Notes under the pieces: generated by a model
Told to the model about the DNA's origin: nothing
What the model saw: only the letters and a program-made list of their open reading frames with translations
Database searches by the model: none
From: Oenanthe sinensis
Taxonomy: Eukaryota; Streptophyta; Magnoliopsida; Apiales; Apiaceae
Direction: 5' to 3'
Assembly: GCA_028671895.1 (NCBI GenBank)
Contig: CM053802.1
Coordinates: 1,656,631 to 1,720,630 of the forward strand
DNA length: 64,000 nt
Shown here: positions 1 through 11,884 of the stretch, piece after piece
How positions within the stretch are numbered: the first letter of the stretch is position 1
Layout of the letters: each line of letters starts with the position of its first letter
Program-made: the position numbers and the translations under genes

Positions 1-1070
1 ATAATTTATTTTTTTAAAATTCTTGATGCATTTGTATGAAAACCATTGTGAATTTAATAATTATATAATATTTTTTTAATAAAAATCATATTTAATAAAA
101 CAATGTCTAAATCAAATATAATTATTTTGAAACTCGTACTACATTTACTATACAATTTAATTAGAGAAATTATCAAAAATGATGTTTTTTTAATTTATTT
201 ACAGTTTAACTATTTTTTAGAATATTTACAAAAATACATTAAATAAAATTGCAGTCACTTTTGAATACATTGTCATCAAAAGAAAAAAGTTAAATGTCAT
301 AGTGATCTTAATCCAATTTTTATATCCAGTTTTAAACTTCCGTGACAAAAAGATTAAAGTGTGCACAAGTTTTTTGATGATAAAGATAAATATCGTGGTT
401 TAACCTGATTTTAATCTGATCCCCGCATTCTCATAATATAATATAGAATATATATATATTAAATCAAAGTTGTTATATTTGTTTTTCATTCAAAATATTC
501 TTTTTAAAGTTAACATTTTTCATAAAATTTACAAAAAAAACATATATAGATGCAAACTGAATAATAATTTAAACTCTATGATATAAACACTCGGAGATTT
601 AAAGTTATGATACGATAGTGATAAATTAAAAAAGTTCATAGAAGTAAAGTGAAAATTACCCTATTTTTATCTAATAGAGACTGATAATTAAGTCAAGTCA
701 AACAAGCTCGTATCGGTTGTTCAAACAATCAGCTGTTCTGTGGTTTGTTGGCACATGGGAGGAAATATGTTGAAAATGTATGTACAAACGCGCAAGAGTG
801 AAGCTGTTACACGGTCCAGTCACATACTTCCAATTCTTATTCAGTGGCCGACAAATAGATGTTGAAGTGAAGCTTATGTAAAATGGCCCTCAATCCACAA
901 GCTCTAACACAGACAGGCAAAGAAAAGCATCTTGGGCATTCATATATGTTTTTTTCTATGAACAGTCATTCAACTTTAAGTCTTTATTTCATTTGTCACT
1001 CTTGACAAGATACAGGATCTTTTTACATTCTTCTTTCATGCATCCTCCATCTTTTCTTTATTTAAGGATT
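1..1070. other. AT-rich intergenic DNA, no gene seen
   Basis: No reading frame with recognisable family content or linked splice signals was found on either strand. The sequence is very AT-rich with short homopolymer runs. Confidence 0.5.
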
Positions 1071-1077
1071 CGAAACA

Positions 1078-1425
1078 GGGGCGGTCCTCAAGTATACGAG
1101 GTCCCAAGGCGAAATATGTTTTTGAGACCTAACGTATATGCTGCATTTTTCATATATTTATATATAAATAATTAGAAAATTTTTGTACCCTCAAGGACTG
1201 GGATCTTAGGCGCGAGTTTTCCTCGCCTATAGCGAGAATATTTATATATTTAGGGGGCGGCCCTCAAGTATACGAGATCTTAACACAAAATTTATTTTTG
1301 GGACCCTAACATATATATGCTGCATTTTTCGTATATTTATATATAAAGAATTAGAAAATTTTGAGACCCCTAAATACTAGAATCTTAAGCGCCGCCTTAT
1401 TCGCCTATAGCCCGGATATTTGATC
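1078..1425. repeat. Two tandem copies of a ~175-bp degenerate repeat
   Basis: Both copies contain the words CCTCAAGTATACGAG, then a GACC(C)TAAC block, then TATATGCTGCATTTTT, then an ATTAGAAAATTTT block, then CGCCTATAG. Copy 1 runs about 1078-1252 and copy 2 about 1253-1425. The GGGGCGG(T/C)CCT start resembles the ends of widespread degenerate plant transposon remnants. No coding capacity is visible. Confidence 0.6.
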
Positions 1426-2637
1426 CGCAAACAAACTTTTTATGAAGTGCCTTTTCTGATAGACAGAGGCGGGAAAGAATTTTCTTTTCGGATCTGGATC
1501 GCCTAATTCAATAGCTCCAAAAAAGAAAAAAAATAGGTGGAGTTCGCTCATCAAGATGCTGAATAAGAGTTTTTGACATGAGATATGATGCTCCATATAA
1601 GCTGGGATTTACAATGAGATCGAAGAATTATTATGAATATAATACTAGTGATAATCATGCAATTCATTAAAAAGAAAGCACTTGAGATGAGCATCAATAC
1701 CTAAAAACAAGCACTAATGAAAAGGAAAAAGAAAATGATAGATTGAAGTTTTATGTTGGGTCCAGCATAGGCAGTGGGAAGGAAAGGCAAGACTTTGAAT
1801 GATGATTCTCTGTTGTGGGCTTTGGCTGGCTCTCTCTAATCAGAATTACATTGGCCCCAAAAATCTATTCCAAGATCTTCTGTCTATAGTCTGTGCCAAT
1901 CAAAATGTTCATTAACTAGTTTATATGAAAGGACAAAGTGATATTTAGGTATTTCTGTCACTGTCTTTGCTTTCATCTACTCAAGAAGAACATATAAATT
2001 TAGCACTCACATGTATAACAAACATTTTTGCTCCATAAAGTCCACTTTTTAATTACAAACATATATCCAATTCCACACTCTACCAATAAGTCTCGACCTT
2101 AAGTTTCTCTTTATGTCAACTTAACTATTTGGAAAGCAAATTTTGTAGTCTTAATCATAATCTGCCAGCTAATTATGCAAGTTAAATGCTTGTTTATACA
2201 CAAATTATGATGTTGACTTGTTAGTTTTGTATTCATGTAATGACCAAGGACACTAACCACTATCTTTTGTATTCATAAGATGCATGGGTCAATACTATCT
2301 TAAAAGTTTGGTGCATGAGTGTATTACAGCAAGTCTGTATCTATGTAATCATGTATTCCGTAAACTAGAACAAGATATCAGAATTCCAATACATCAGAAA
2401 ATTTCTGAAAGACACTGAATATATATAGATCAAATTAAGATTTGTCATGTATCGATGTAAAAGCGGGCCAAAATCATGAAAAAGAAAAGGATGTCTATTA
2501 GTTAATACAAGGCTACACATCCTCGAGCATTTTTGCTCGCCTACTAATTCGACTATAACGTGATAAAACTTCATCATTAACAATAAGAAAACGATGTGGA
2601 AAAAAGTAACCATACTGCATAAGCTTGAGAACTAATT

Positions 2638-5600
2638 TCATTCCCAGCCAAGTTGACGAGCTCGTCGTTCCCACATAGAAGTCACTTTCTTCTCTTTTGT
2701 TAGCAGTGCCTGTGACCGCTCCCTGGCCTGCTCGCAGGTTTCTGTGGCAGTGTTGCACTTCTCAGCTTCTTTTTGATACTGTGAAGCCAGCCTTCGTGCC
2801 TCTCCAAATGTAATATTCATGTGGTGCATGTTCTCCTCACTGACAAGTTCTTGTAGCTTCAACTCCTCAGTTAGAAGGTCAACAAACTGTTTCTGCATCT
2901 CTTCATTCAGTTCAGGATCATTCTTCCCACAATCTGAAGAGTCACAAGCCATTAGGAAAGATCATTACATCCTATTAGAAAAAGAAATTTTCCACAGCTT
3001 ATTTGTACAAGGAATGCGGACTATACTCAAGAAAAGTTGCAGGATCTCTTCCACAAGTAAAAAACTGATACTACTACAAGGCCATCATATAGACCATAAC
3101 CATTGCTTAGAAATGCCTATTGAGATACTGAAATTGAACACACTAATAAAATTACATTGACTGTTCCAACATTCAAGATCAGAGGCATTAATCAGCTTCC
3201 CTGTGTCACAAACTTCCAATCACAAGAAAGGTTTCTGCAACCCACGAGTATTCAACTGCAGTATAATATGCTAGTAACTGAAAATGAAGCAAAAAAATAA
3301 AGACATTCCTAAAAACTGGAGTATTTACTCAACTTGTCTCCCACACGAACTTTCTAGCTTGCTGGAAGCACAGAACCATAGGTAAAGTAAGAATAGAAAT
3401 TTACAGAAAAAAAACACTAATAACCAAACGATCAGCTCAAATCACCAATCACGATAAACTTATAGTCATGGATTCAAACTTTTATAAGATATACTCCCTC
3501 CTTCCCAATCAAATTGGCTTCTTTGGATTTTCTTGGACAAATTGACTGTTTTTTTAATTCAAATTCTATGTGTGTGTGTGTGTTACAGAAAAAAGTTATT
3601 AGAAAATGTATATAATCTATTAATACATTTTACTTCTGAACTCTTAAAAATGTAAATCAGTATCTTTTATTTGTTAGTCAAAGTTTGTTCAGTTTGGCTA
3701 GAAAAAATCAATCGCCAATTTGAGTGGAACAAAGGGAGTAATTGCATGATCTAATTCTGCATTTCTTTCCTATTAAATTCTTGAACGAATTTTTCCAAAT
3801 GCCAGGGAAGATGAATTAAATAAAAAACCAAGTTCAATAGTATTATAACTCTCAAGCAACTGACTGAGTGAATATTAGCTCCCTGCCATCACACACATGC
3901 CACTTGTATGCACCTAAAGCTCAACTGCCAATTTTACATGTAATTTATTCTTCCATGAATAATATTCCGAAATGACGAACTTAACATATGGAAGGTCAGG
4001 TTTAGCATGATGGTCAAGTGTCTCTTGTTATCCGCTAGATTGCGAGTTCAAACCTTTAGAAACAACTGGTCAGGCTCTTAATGAGAAATAAGGGATTCTT
4101 CCCTGGGTCCTGTTGATGCGGCAGTCCTGTAACTGGGCATGAATTTTAATATAACAAGGACAAAATAAGGATTGGTTGTCACACAGATGGCTAGAATATT
4201 AGTAAAATGAATATAAAACTCCAACCTCCACTAGGTGCAACCCTAGCCAAAATCTATATACTCAGCTCCAATTTAAATGTAACCCAGACCAAAGAGTCAA
4301 AAGTTAGAATTTGGAAAAGAGTCAGAAGAGATGGTTTGATCCCAAAAATCCAAGAAGCTGCAATTCAAATGTAATTGTTCAAAACCATGGTTATACAGGG
4401 TGTAGCCAACGATAGGACTTTATAATCAAATGATTCATATTTAACTTCTTTCAGTCTCAGCCCGAGCCAGTTAAAGGATAAGCGTGTGTTCTCATATGAT
4501 TGTACTATCCCTAGTTCCACATAAAGCACAAGGCTGATACAATTTTAGACGAATAATACATTTAAATATTTTTTAAACCACGAAAGCATTTAGATTTGGT
4601 AAAGATATCCCATTTGGGACATGACTTCCTAAAGAATGAGGTCGTATCATGGAAACACAATAGATATCCAATCAAAAACTAAAATTAACTAGTTTTAGAT
4701 GAAGCTAAAAGTCAAGAATTAAGCTATAAGCCAATACTTATTACTTTATCTTTGAAATATGGATGCTTGCTACAAACTGAGCTTGTAAAGAGCAAATCTC
4801 AACTTCATGTAGTGGAATTTTTACCTGGAACCGATAGATTAACCAGACCTGAAAAGGATGAGAAAAAGAAAAAAAAGTAGTTAATATATAATAAATGTGG
4901 AAAGCTTATTTGGTCCAGTTTCATGATATCGATAACAAAAAAAACTTTGCAAACACCAAACAAGATAGTTTAGTTATTGTAACTTTAATTTCTAGAATAC
5001 GTCCTCGGTGACTAATTTCCAAACCTGAATTTTACGAAACAGTAGCTTTCCCTTGAAATCAAGATCTGGTCAGTTGACAGTAGTGATAATCATGATATAA
5101 ATAAATAGTTAGGCTAACATGATAGCAGAGAGAAGTAGAAACATTCAAAGCTGTTTTTCCAATTCTATATACCAAGTAATTTCTCCTGAATGCATCAATT
5201 TTTTCTTTTACTAGAATCTACATAGTTTATATAGTCACATTTAGAACCACAAACTACAGCACTAGTCCAAAATTAACCAGAAAAGATACATCCTCATACT
5301 ATATGCTAGTCCAGTGATAATAGCAATTAGCAAGATTATAATATAAATTACATCAGCAACTTGTGCAAATGAAAAATTAATATTAGTCATCAATACATAT
5401 GTAGGAAACAAAGAGAAGAAAGCATGAATGTTTTTGGACTCGGGTGTGGGAGTGCAACACAAGTATAGTTCCAAACATCATATTTTCAATTTCAAAGATA
5501 TTAGGATTCTTTGATAAGGATTTAGAACTGGACACAAGCGCAGGAACTCAGGATGCAAGTGTAACACGTAAAATTTTAAATATCCTTAAATTTTGTACAT

Positions 5601-6280
5601 TTGGAAAAATATTCCATTACGCATAAATCAGAGGGACTTAAATTTATATAAATATATATGAACAAAAAAATATTAAAAGGATAAATCAAAAACTGAAAAC
5701 ATGTTGTCTAGAGGCCTTACATTACTTTTAAAGCTTGACTTGAAGAGGTTAAAGTGTCTGGTTCCAAATGAAGGATCCGACCCTTATTTCAAACCCTTTT
5801 TATCAGATATAAGACCACAACTGAAGAGTCCGGATAACAAAGGGAAGGGCGTTTGAATCTATATATTTCTTTGCCGAATTACTAGACAAAATTATACATC
5901 CTACACGATCATACAGATTACCATCCAGGGTCGAACAATCAGTTGATAATATTTTTTCAACCAAAAGACTTGTTTAAAATCACAAATTTAGGCGCAATGT
6001 GATGATAATCGCTCAGGATGATCAGAACTCATATATACAAGTTAGGTCAACAACTCAGCTCAACTCAACTCAACTCAACCTATCCATAATCCCCAAATCA
6101 ACATAACCAAAACTTACGAAAAGTTGAAAACATTCGTAAACAGAAACAAACACGCATTAAAGCACACATCTTTGTCAAAAATAGTCAATGAAAGTAAACA
6201 AAACTACAGCATTGCGTATAAAAAGTCAAAGGGTCAGCCAAGATCACCGATCCCAGTAAACATAATATACTACCAACTAC

Positions 6281-6323
<43 letters not shown>

Positions 6324-6531
6324 TACCAGGAGCAATCTTGAGGAGAGAGAGAGGAGGAGGGCAATGACAATCACAAAGAGGGCAAGAAGAAGCAGCAGGT
6401 CCTTTAAAAGAGAGACTATCTTTCTTGAATTTGGAATAAAGGGCTGGCCCACAAACACACAAAGCAGAAACTGTTGCAAAAACAACCAAACACGTCCTTA
6501 CCCATGTACCTGAACCACCACGCCGAGACAT
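2638..6531 (-). CDS. DUF1068 family membrane-anchored coiled-coil protein
   Basis: Three exons are inferred: 6327-6531, 4825-4848 (a 24-bp micro-exon) and 2638-2933. The frame closes across both junctions (525 nt, 174 aa). Exon 1 encodes a short basic N-terminus, one hydrophobic segment (about residues 11-30, LVVFATVSALCVCGPAL) and a Cys/Pro-rich CPLCDCHCPPPLSLLKIAPG stretch. The micro-exon gives GLVNLSVP, and exon 3 begins DCGKNDPEL and continues as a charged helical region with a WERRARQLGW end. This order matches plant DUF1068 proteins, whose biochemical role is poorly defined. The start is the only ATG ahead of the hydrophobic segment. The exon 1 donor abuts a (TA)n(GA)n microsatellite. 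The 1.9-kb intron 2 holds a Stowaway MITE and a SINE-like sequence. Family assignment is firm; function is unknown. Confidence 0.88.
3494..3738. mobile_element. Stowaway-like MITE in DUF1068 intron 2
   Basis: The 245-bp element begins CTCCCTCCTTCCC and ends AAAGGGAG, flanked on both sides by TA (3492-3493 and 3739-3740). This is the Stowaway (Tc1/mariner) terminal sequence and target-site preference. The subterminal parts (CAAATTGGC and GCCAATTTGAG) are also inverted. It carries no ORF. Confidence 0.8.
4003..4145 (+). mobile_element. tRNA-derived SINE-like sequence
   Basis: An A-box-like TAGCATGATGGTCAAGTG is followed about 45 bp later by a B-box-like GCGAGTTCAAACC, the RNA polymerase III promoter spacing of tRNA-derived SINEs. 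No clear target-site duplication was found, so the ends are approximate. Confidence 0.4.
6282..6323. repeat. (TA)n(GA)n compound microsatellite at a splice donor
   Basis: A run of TA dinucleotides is followed directly by a GA run. It ends 3 bp from the DUF1068 exon 1 splice donor (minus-strand GT at 6325-6326), so length changes here alter the first bases of intron 1. Confidence 0.85.
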
Positions 6532-6539
6532 TTAATCAA

Positions 6540-7676
6540 CCACCGGGATATTCTAACGATGACCCACGTTTACTTGCTACACTCAGATCAGGTCAGATCA
6601 GATCTACTGGGTCAAGCAAGCTTAGTAGTAAAATGTGTGTCGGTGATGATATTGTTTGTGTGTCTAATTGAATTTAATCAACACGGAGACAAGTGCAATG
6701 TTTACTACTATATTATTTGCACTACACACTGTTTTTTTCTTCAGTTAGGCCTGGGGATGATTTCACGCGTTACTTACATCTGGAGCCGTTATTTCAATTG
6801 TGAAAATTAATTATTATGGTTCTAAACTTTTATGATTCATTTTTTGATTTTTTTTGTTAATTTTACTATTAAAATTTTGATTAATTATGGTAAATTCATT
6901 TTGAGCATTATTTAATAATGAATTGTTGAATTATAAGATATATAATCATATTTAAATAATATAAATATATATAAGATTGATAATATGATATATATTATAA
7001 TTTTATTCATAATATATATAATTATATTCAAATTAATTTTTAATTATCTAATCAATACTTCAATCAATTAAATTCAGTTTTAATTTTTACAATGCCTAAT
7101 TGAGATAATTATTATGGTGGCAATTAAATGATATATTATTACTTCGTGTATACTATATTATTATAACCGAAATATTAAAAAATTTGGTCAGTCGGTAAGA
7201 GCAACAAGCCTAAAAAATATACATTTAGATATAATTTTACTTATTATAATACGACCCCTGACTATATACATACATATATATATATATTAACTAAAATTTT
7301 ATTTTTTAGGTCCAATTATATATTATTTATAACACGGGTCCAAATTATAATATATTTATATTAAATAGAATAAATTTATATAAAATAAAAGAGCATATAA
7401 TATTAACATAAATTCTTAATATTATTAAATTTTATATTAAATATCAATAAAAATAAAAAAATCAATTTACTTAAATATTAGTTAAGCGTGTTTCATACGG
7501 ATTATCAGCTTGGGGCGTAATAAATGGGTAACCCGCTCCAAATGGGGCACCTACACCCCAATTATATAGGGAATGAGACAGTGACGGAGATTAATTATTT
7601 GTCCCGTATATTATTAATATACGGGGCTAGTATGTTATTTATCAAATTGCTGTGGGGATTCTCTGCCCCACCCCAA

Positions 7677-7722
<46 letters not shown>

Positions 7723-8220
7723 TATAAAGTTTTGATTGTTCAATATTTGAAAGTATTATGAAATTTAAATGTAATACATTTATGTTTAATTAATGTTATT
7801 TATGAAAAAAATTAATGAATAATAATGATTAAATAAGAGTATATTTTACATGCATATTTTGTATGATACTTGTTACTTATTGAATTTACATATTTTTTAA
7901 GTTATTAAAAATATATATTATAAAATTGAGCGGATGACACGGATCGGAAAAATAAAATATTTTTGTGGGGCGAACCATAGACTAAAATAATTCCCCTCGG
8001 GGAACTGACGACGATAAAATATCCCGTCGGATGGGGTTGAGACTAAAATAATTTCCCTAAAAAATCCCAACAAATATGAGATAAATAAAATTTATATGAG
8101 GCGGGTATGGGAAATAAGATCCTTACCCAAATCCGCCCCATTGGGAAGCTTGTCTTGTTATTTATAATTTATAATTTAACACAAAACTAAATACATATAT
8201 TTGGAGTAAAAAAGAAAAAT
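6540..8220. other. Intergenic DNA between divergent DUF1068 and RPS12
   Basis: No gene is supported. The stretch has an (AT)n tract at about 7678-7727. Between about 7510 and 8155, GC-rich CCCCA/TGGGG-type words flank an AT core (GGTAACCCGCTCC on the left, AATCCGCCCCATTGGG on the right), which suggests a decayed non-autonomous transposon without clear ends. Confidence 0.4.
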
Positions 8221-8229
8221 TCATAAACC

Positions 8230-8384
8230 AAGGCCCATCAATTGTCGGCCATCAAGTAAATAAATTTTACAACTCTCCTGCATTCAACATCCCAAGCCTA
8301 AGCCAGTGGACTATTAAAAAAAGCCCATGAAAAAGAAGGATAAAATAGTAAAAAGAAAGAACAAGCAAGAGGGTTTTAGGGTTT
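8230..8384 (+). promoter_or_regulatory. RPS12 promoter: site II elements and telo-box
   Basis: GGCCCA at 8232-8237 and AGCCCA at 8322-8327 are reverse-strand site II elements (TGGGCC/T). TAGGGTTT at 8377-8384 is a telo-box. The pair is typical of plant ribosomal protein promoters, where TCP factors and telo-box binding proteins act. A pyrimidine-rich tract (about 8430-8450) follows in the presumed leader. Confidence 0.65.
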
Positions 8385-9028
8385 GTATTATATAGTCGCT
8401 TCACTCGATTCTTCCGCCCCGTTTTCGCAGACTCTCTCTTCCTTTTTTCAATATCTTCTTCTTCTTCAGACCAGGTACAACCTTAACTCGTAATCTTAAT
8501 TAAGGTTCTTAACTGTTTAATTAATCTTATAATTGACTTTAATCCATCGTGTGTGTACTTTAATTGTTGTTATTTGTATGGATTTATGTAGTCGACGTCT
8601 GTGTTAAGATGTTTGTAAAGGGGCAATTGGTGCTTGATTTTATATATGTATGTGTTATTAAAGTTTCAATCTTTATGTGAATATGAAAATGTTGAATATA
8701 TATGATTTAATAATTGTAATGAGGTTTGCACATGGTATGATTTACTGTTGTTTCTTGGTGACCCATTATGTGGGTTTGTAGCATTTTGATAATTATGTGT
8801 CGTAATGGATTGAGTGTTCTTTATTGTTGTCTGTTGCAAAGTTTTAATTTTTGATTTTGTTTTTTTGTTTTGCTACTAGTAATCTTTGATTTTGTATTTT
8901 GGGTTAATGTCGTGTGTTTTGCTCCTGTATGTTTAAAGTAAGTTTAGTGTATGTATGTTATCTGATTTCTGTGTTCACATTTTTGATATAGGAACAGCCT
9001 TGAGTTACGTGCTTGAACAAGAAGAAAA

Positions 9029-11032
9029 ATGTCTGGGTAAGTTACTGTCATTCGTCGGATCAATGTTGAAGAATTTTGTTTAGATGTTCAATTTTTACTA
9101 AGTTTATACTTATTTGTGGTTAGTATAATGATCAATGAATGTTTGATGTATGAAGTTGTATTATGCTACTAAAATGAATTTTGTAAAAAATTGTCATTTG
9201 GTTGAGGAAAGGTAGTTTGCACCAGAAGAACAAGCACTTTGAAAATCATAGTAATACTAATATATGTTATGTGTTCATTAATAGTGTCTGCAATAACTAA
9301 ATATCTATTTTTGTATGCGAATTCAATTGCAGGGAAGATGTGACTGTAGCAACTGAGGTACCTGCACCTGCAGCAGCAGCAGCTCCAGGTCTTGCTGAAC
9401 CTATGGACATCATGACGGGTTTGCAGCTTGTGCTTAAGAAGTCACTTGCTCATGGTGGGCTTGCTCGAGGTCTTCATGAAGGTGCAAAGGTGATTGAGAA
9501 ACACGCTGCCCAGCTATGTGTATTGGCTGAGGACTGCAACCAGCCTGACTATGTCAAATTGGTCAAGGCACTCTGTGCTGACCACAATGTTAGCTTGGTG
9601 ACTGTCCCAAGTGCAAAGACTCTTGGTGAATGGGCTGGTGTAAGTACAACTTTTTTTCTTTTTGTTATTTAAATTTCATTTCCTTGTTTCCTTTTTGAGT
9701 GGAAAGCTCTGATATGTATAACATGTTTGTGCAAGTAATATACTCTTGTTATGATATTTTATGCTTTCACAAGCCTTGTTATATGCGGTGTGTGTGTATG
9801 AATTTAGGTAGATCCTTATGTATGCTACAGCTGTTGTATTATCATTTATCCATAGTAGTCTCTTGTAGTTGTCCTTACAACCCATGTCCGGACTCTGCTA
9901 CTTAAACCTTTCTGGCCTTGTTACATATGCTGATATCAATGTTATTAAACACGCGATGCGCACCGAGGCTCTAAGGTCCCGTGGAGCCTAGGCGATGAGG
10001 CGCGAGGCGAGGCGCGCGCCTCATCGAAATGAAGCGAATTTATTTAAAAAAATTAATTATATATCATAGAAATATGGAATAATGCACAAAAAAGCATAAA
10101 CAACTATATAAAATATGGAATATCAGTTTTCTTGCTATCACCTTTTTCCATTGTTCCTGTACAAACAAGTATTTTAGTATTTAGTACTAATACTAACAAC
10201 AAATCAGAGAAGCTCTTATAAACAAATCAGTATGTATATGATATATACATACACGGTTGTATGTATATACTCATGATATATATTTGTATGTACAGTTGTG
10301 TACACACAAATACTCGTAGAGAATCAGAGAAGAAGAGAAGAAGTAGAGAGTATACCTCAAACTCGGTGGGAGATCTGTCAAACTCGGCTTGAAACCCGTC
10401 AAACCCGGTCAACTCGGTGGGAGACTCACTCAAAATTAATCTCAGCTGCTTTACGTGGAAGTTTTGTTATGATATTAGGTTTTCTGTAAGGTGGGTTTAT
10501 ATTTATAAAACTGGGCTTAAGTATATGGGCTTTATTTGGGCTATTTAGAATATTTTTAGACCAATTTGAGCCTCGTTGCACCTCACTGCCTTGGAGCCTC
10601 GCGCCTCACAGACCTAGGCGCGCGTATCATTGAACCCGATGCGCCTCGGACATAACTATACGCTATGGCCGCGCCTCGTGCGCCTCAGCGCGCCTTTAAC
10701 AACATTGGCTGATATGCATATAGAAATAATTTTATCATTTGTAAATCTAATCAACCTGCTGTATACATGTATCTTGAAATAGTTTCTGTTGAAGTTGGAA
10801 ATTTTCTTTAATGTTTACATTACAGTTGTGCAAGATTGATTCAGAAGGCAATGCCCGTAAGGTGGTTGGCTGCTCATGTGTTGTTGTAAAGGTATGTGTA
10901 GCGTCACGTCTCTCTTTGGTCTTCTAGTTCGGCTTTTGCATTAATTTGACGTCTGTTTTCAATGATGTGTAGGATTATGGAGAGGAAAGTGAAGGTCTTG
11001 ATGTTGTTCGGGCTCATGTGAAGGCTGAGTAA
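9029..11032 (+). CDS. RPS12: 40S ribosomal protein eS12 (RPS12)
   Basis: Four coding exons: 9029-9036 (only ATGTCTGG), 9333-9639, 10826-10891 and 10973-11032. The frame closes (441 nt, 146 aa), about the usual plant length. The protein starts MSGEDVTVATE, has an Ala/Pro-rich N-terminal stretch, then the L7Ae/L30e-like RNA-binding fold (GLARGLHEGAKVIEKHAAQL; CVLAEDCNQPDYVKLVKALC; GEWAGLCKIDSEG) and ends VRAHVKAE. It belongs to the 40S subunit head. A leader exon probably ends at about 8473 (CCAG|GTACAAC), giving a 5'UTR intron to 8991, as is common in plant ribosomal protein genes. Intron 3 (9640-10825) contains a 771-bp hAT-like element. A decayed copy of the last exon and 3' flank lies at 18.4 kb. 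Confidence 0.95.
9937..10707. mobile_element. hAT-like non-autonomous element in RPS12 intron
   Basis: Terminal inverted repeats are CAATGTTATTAAA (left) and TTTAACAACATTG (right), 12 of 13 inverted matches. A perfect 8-bp target duplication, GCTGATAT, lies at 9929-9936 and 10708-10715. The 8-bp duplication indicates the hAT superfamily. Subterminal regions are unusually GC-rich (GAGGCGCGAGGCGAGGCGCG and inverted counterparts) around an AT-rich core. There is no transposase ORF. Confidence 0.85.
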
Positions 11033-11884
11033 GATATTAGCATTGCATTCGAGCTTCAATTAGGCTACAAGTTTTAGTGCCCTAGGAAAATTTTGATTGT
11101 TTAAGGGCCAAAAGCTTGTGAATTGAAAAGATTTTTTGAGATTTATATTTAATGTTATTTACATGATGTGTAATGTGATGTTGGTTTAAACTCCTCTTTT
11201 GGAATCTACATTTAGATTATGTGATTATTAGCTTTTCTTATTATTGTTGTTTAACAGTAATATATGTAACCAAGATAAGTGTTTCAATGTTGCATGTGAT
11301 CAAGAATGAAAATCTTTAAATCCTGGAAATGTCGTGAAAATGTTTTCTATGGAATATGGTGGTAGTGTGAATGGCATTTTATCGGACTTATTAGTTGGGA
11401 AAAGGGATTTTTGGTCCAGTTAAATAAATATCAGTGGTGTACATTCAGCTTTATCCGTTGTCTAGAATGTCAAGATTTTGGAAGATACATCTTGGATAAT
11501 GTGATTTTTAATTATATTTTTGTTATTGGTTTTCAACAGTGATAATGCAAGTAAGATAATTTCTTTCGGTTGTACATTGCAAGTCATCAAGAATGAAGAT
11601 CTTTAAAACCTAGTGGGAATAGCATTTGTTTTTCAGGCTTTTGGTTTGCAGAGTGCATTTTGGGTCCAATTTTAGAAATGATCAGGGGTGCAAGTTAAAT
11701 TGAAAAAAGAACGGATATTTCTTCTGCAGTTATCGTTAGATCTTAGAAACATCCTATACAAAATATTTGAGTATAGTTGGTCAAATCCTGTATGTGATGG
11801 TCACTATTTTGATGCTCGCAAAAAAGATGAAATCGGGCGACTAAGATAGGCTCCACAGCTCACACTTTTAGTTACTTGCTTCCA

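Noticed and set aside
7524..7727. 67-codon ORF ending in Ile/Tyr repeats
   Set aside because: Its C-terminus is a translated (AT)n microsatellite and the rest lies in a decayed transposon.
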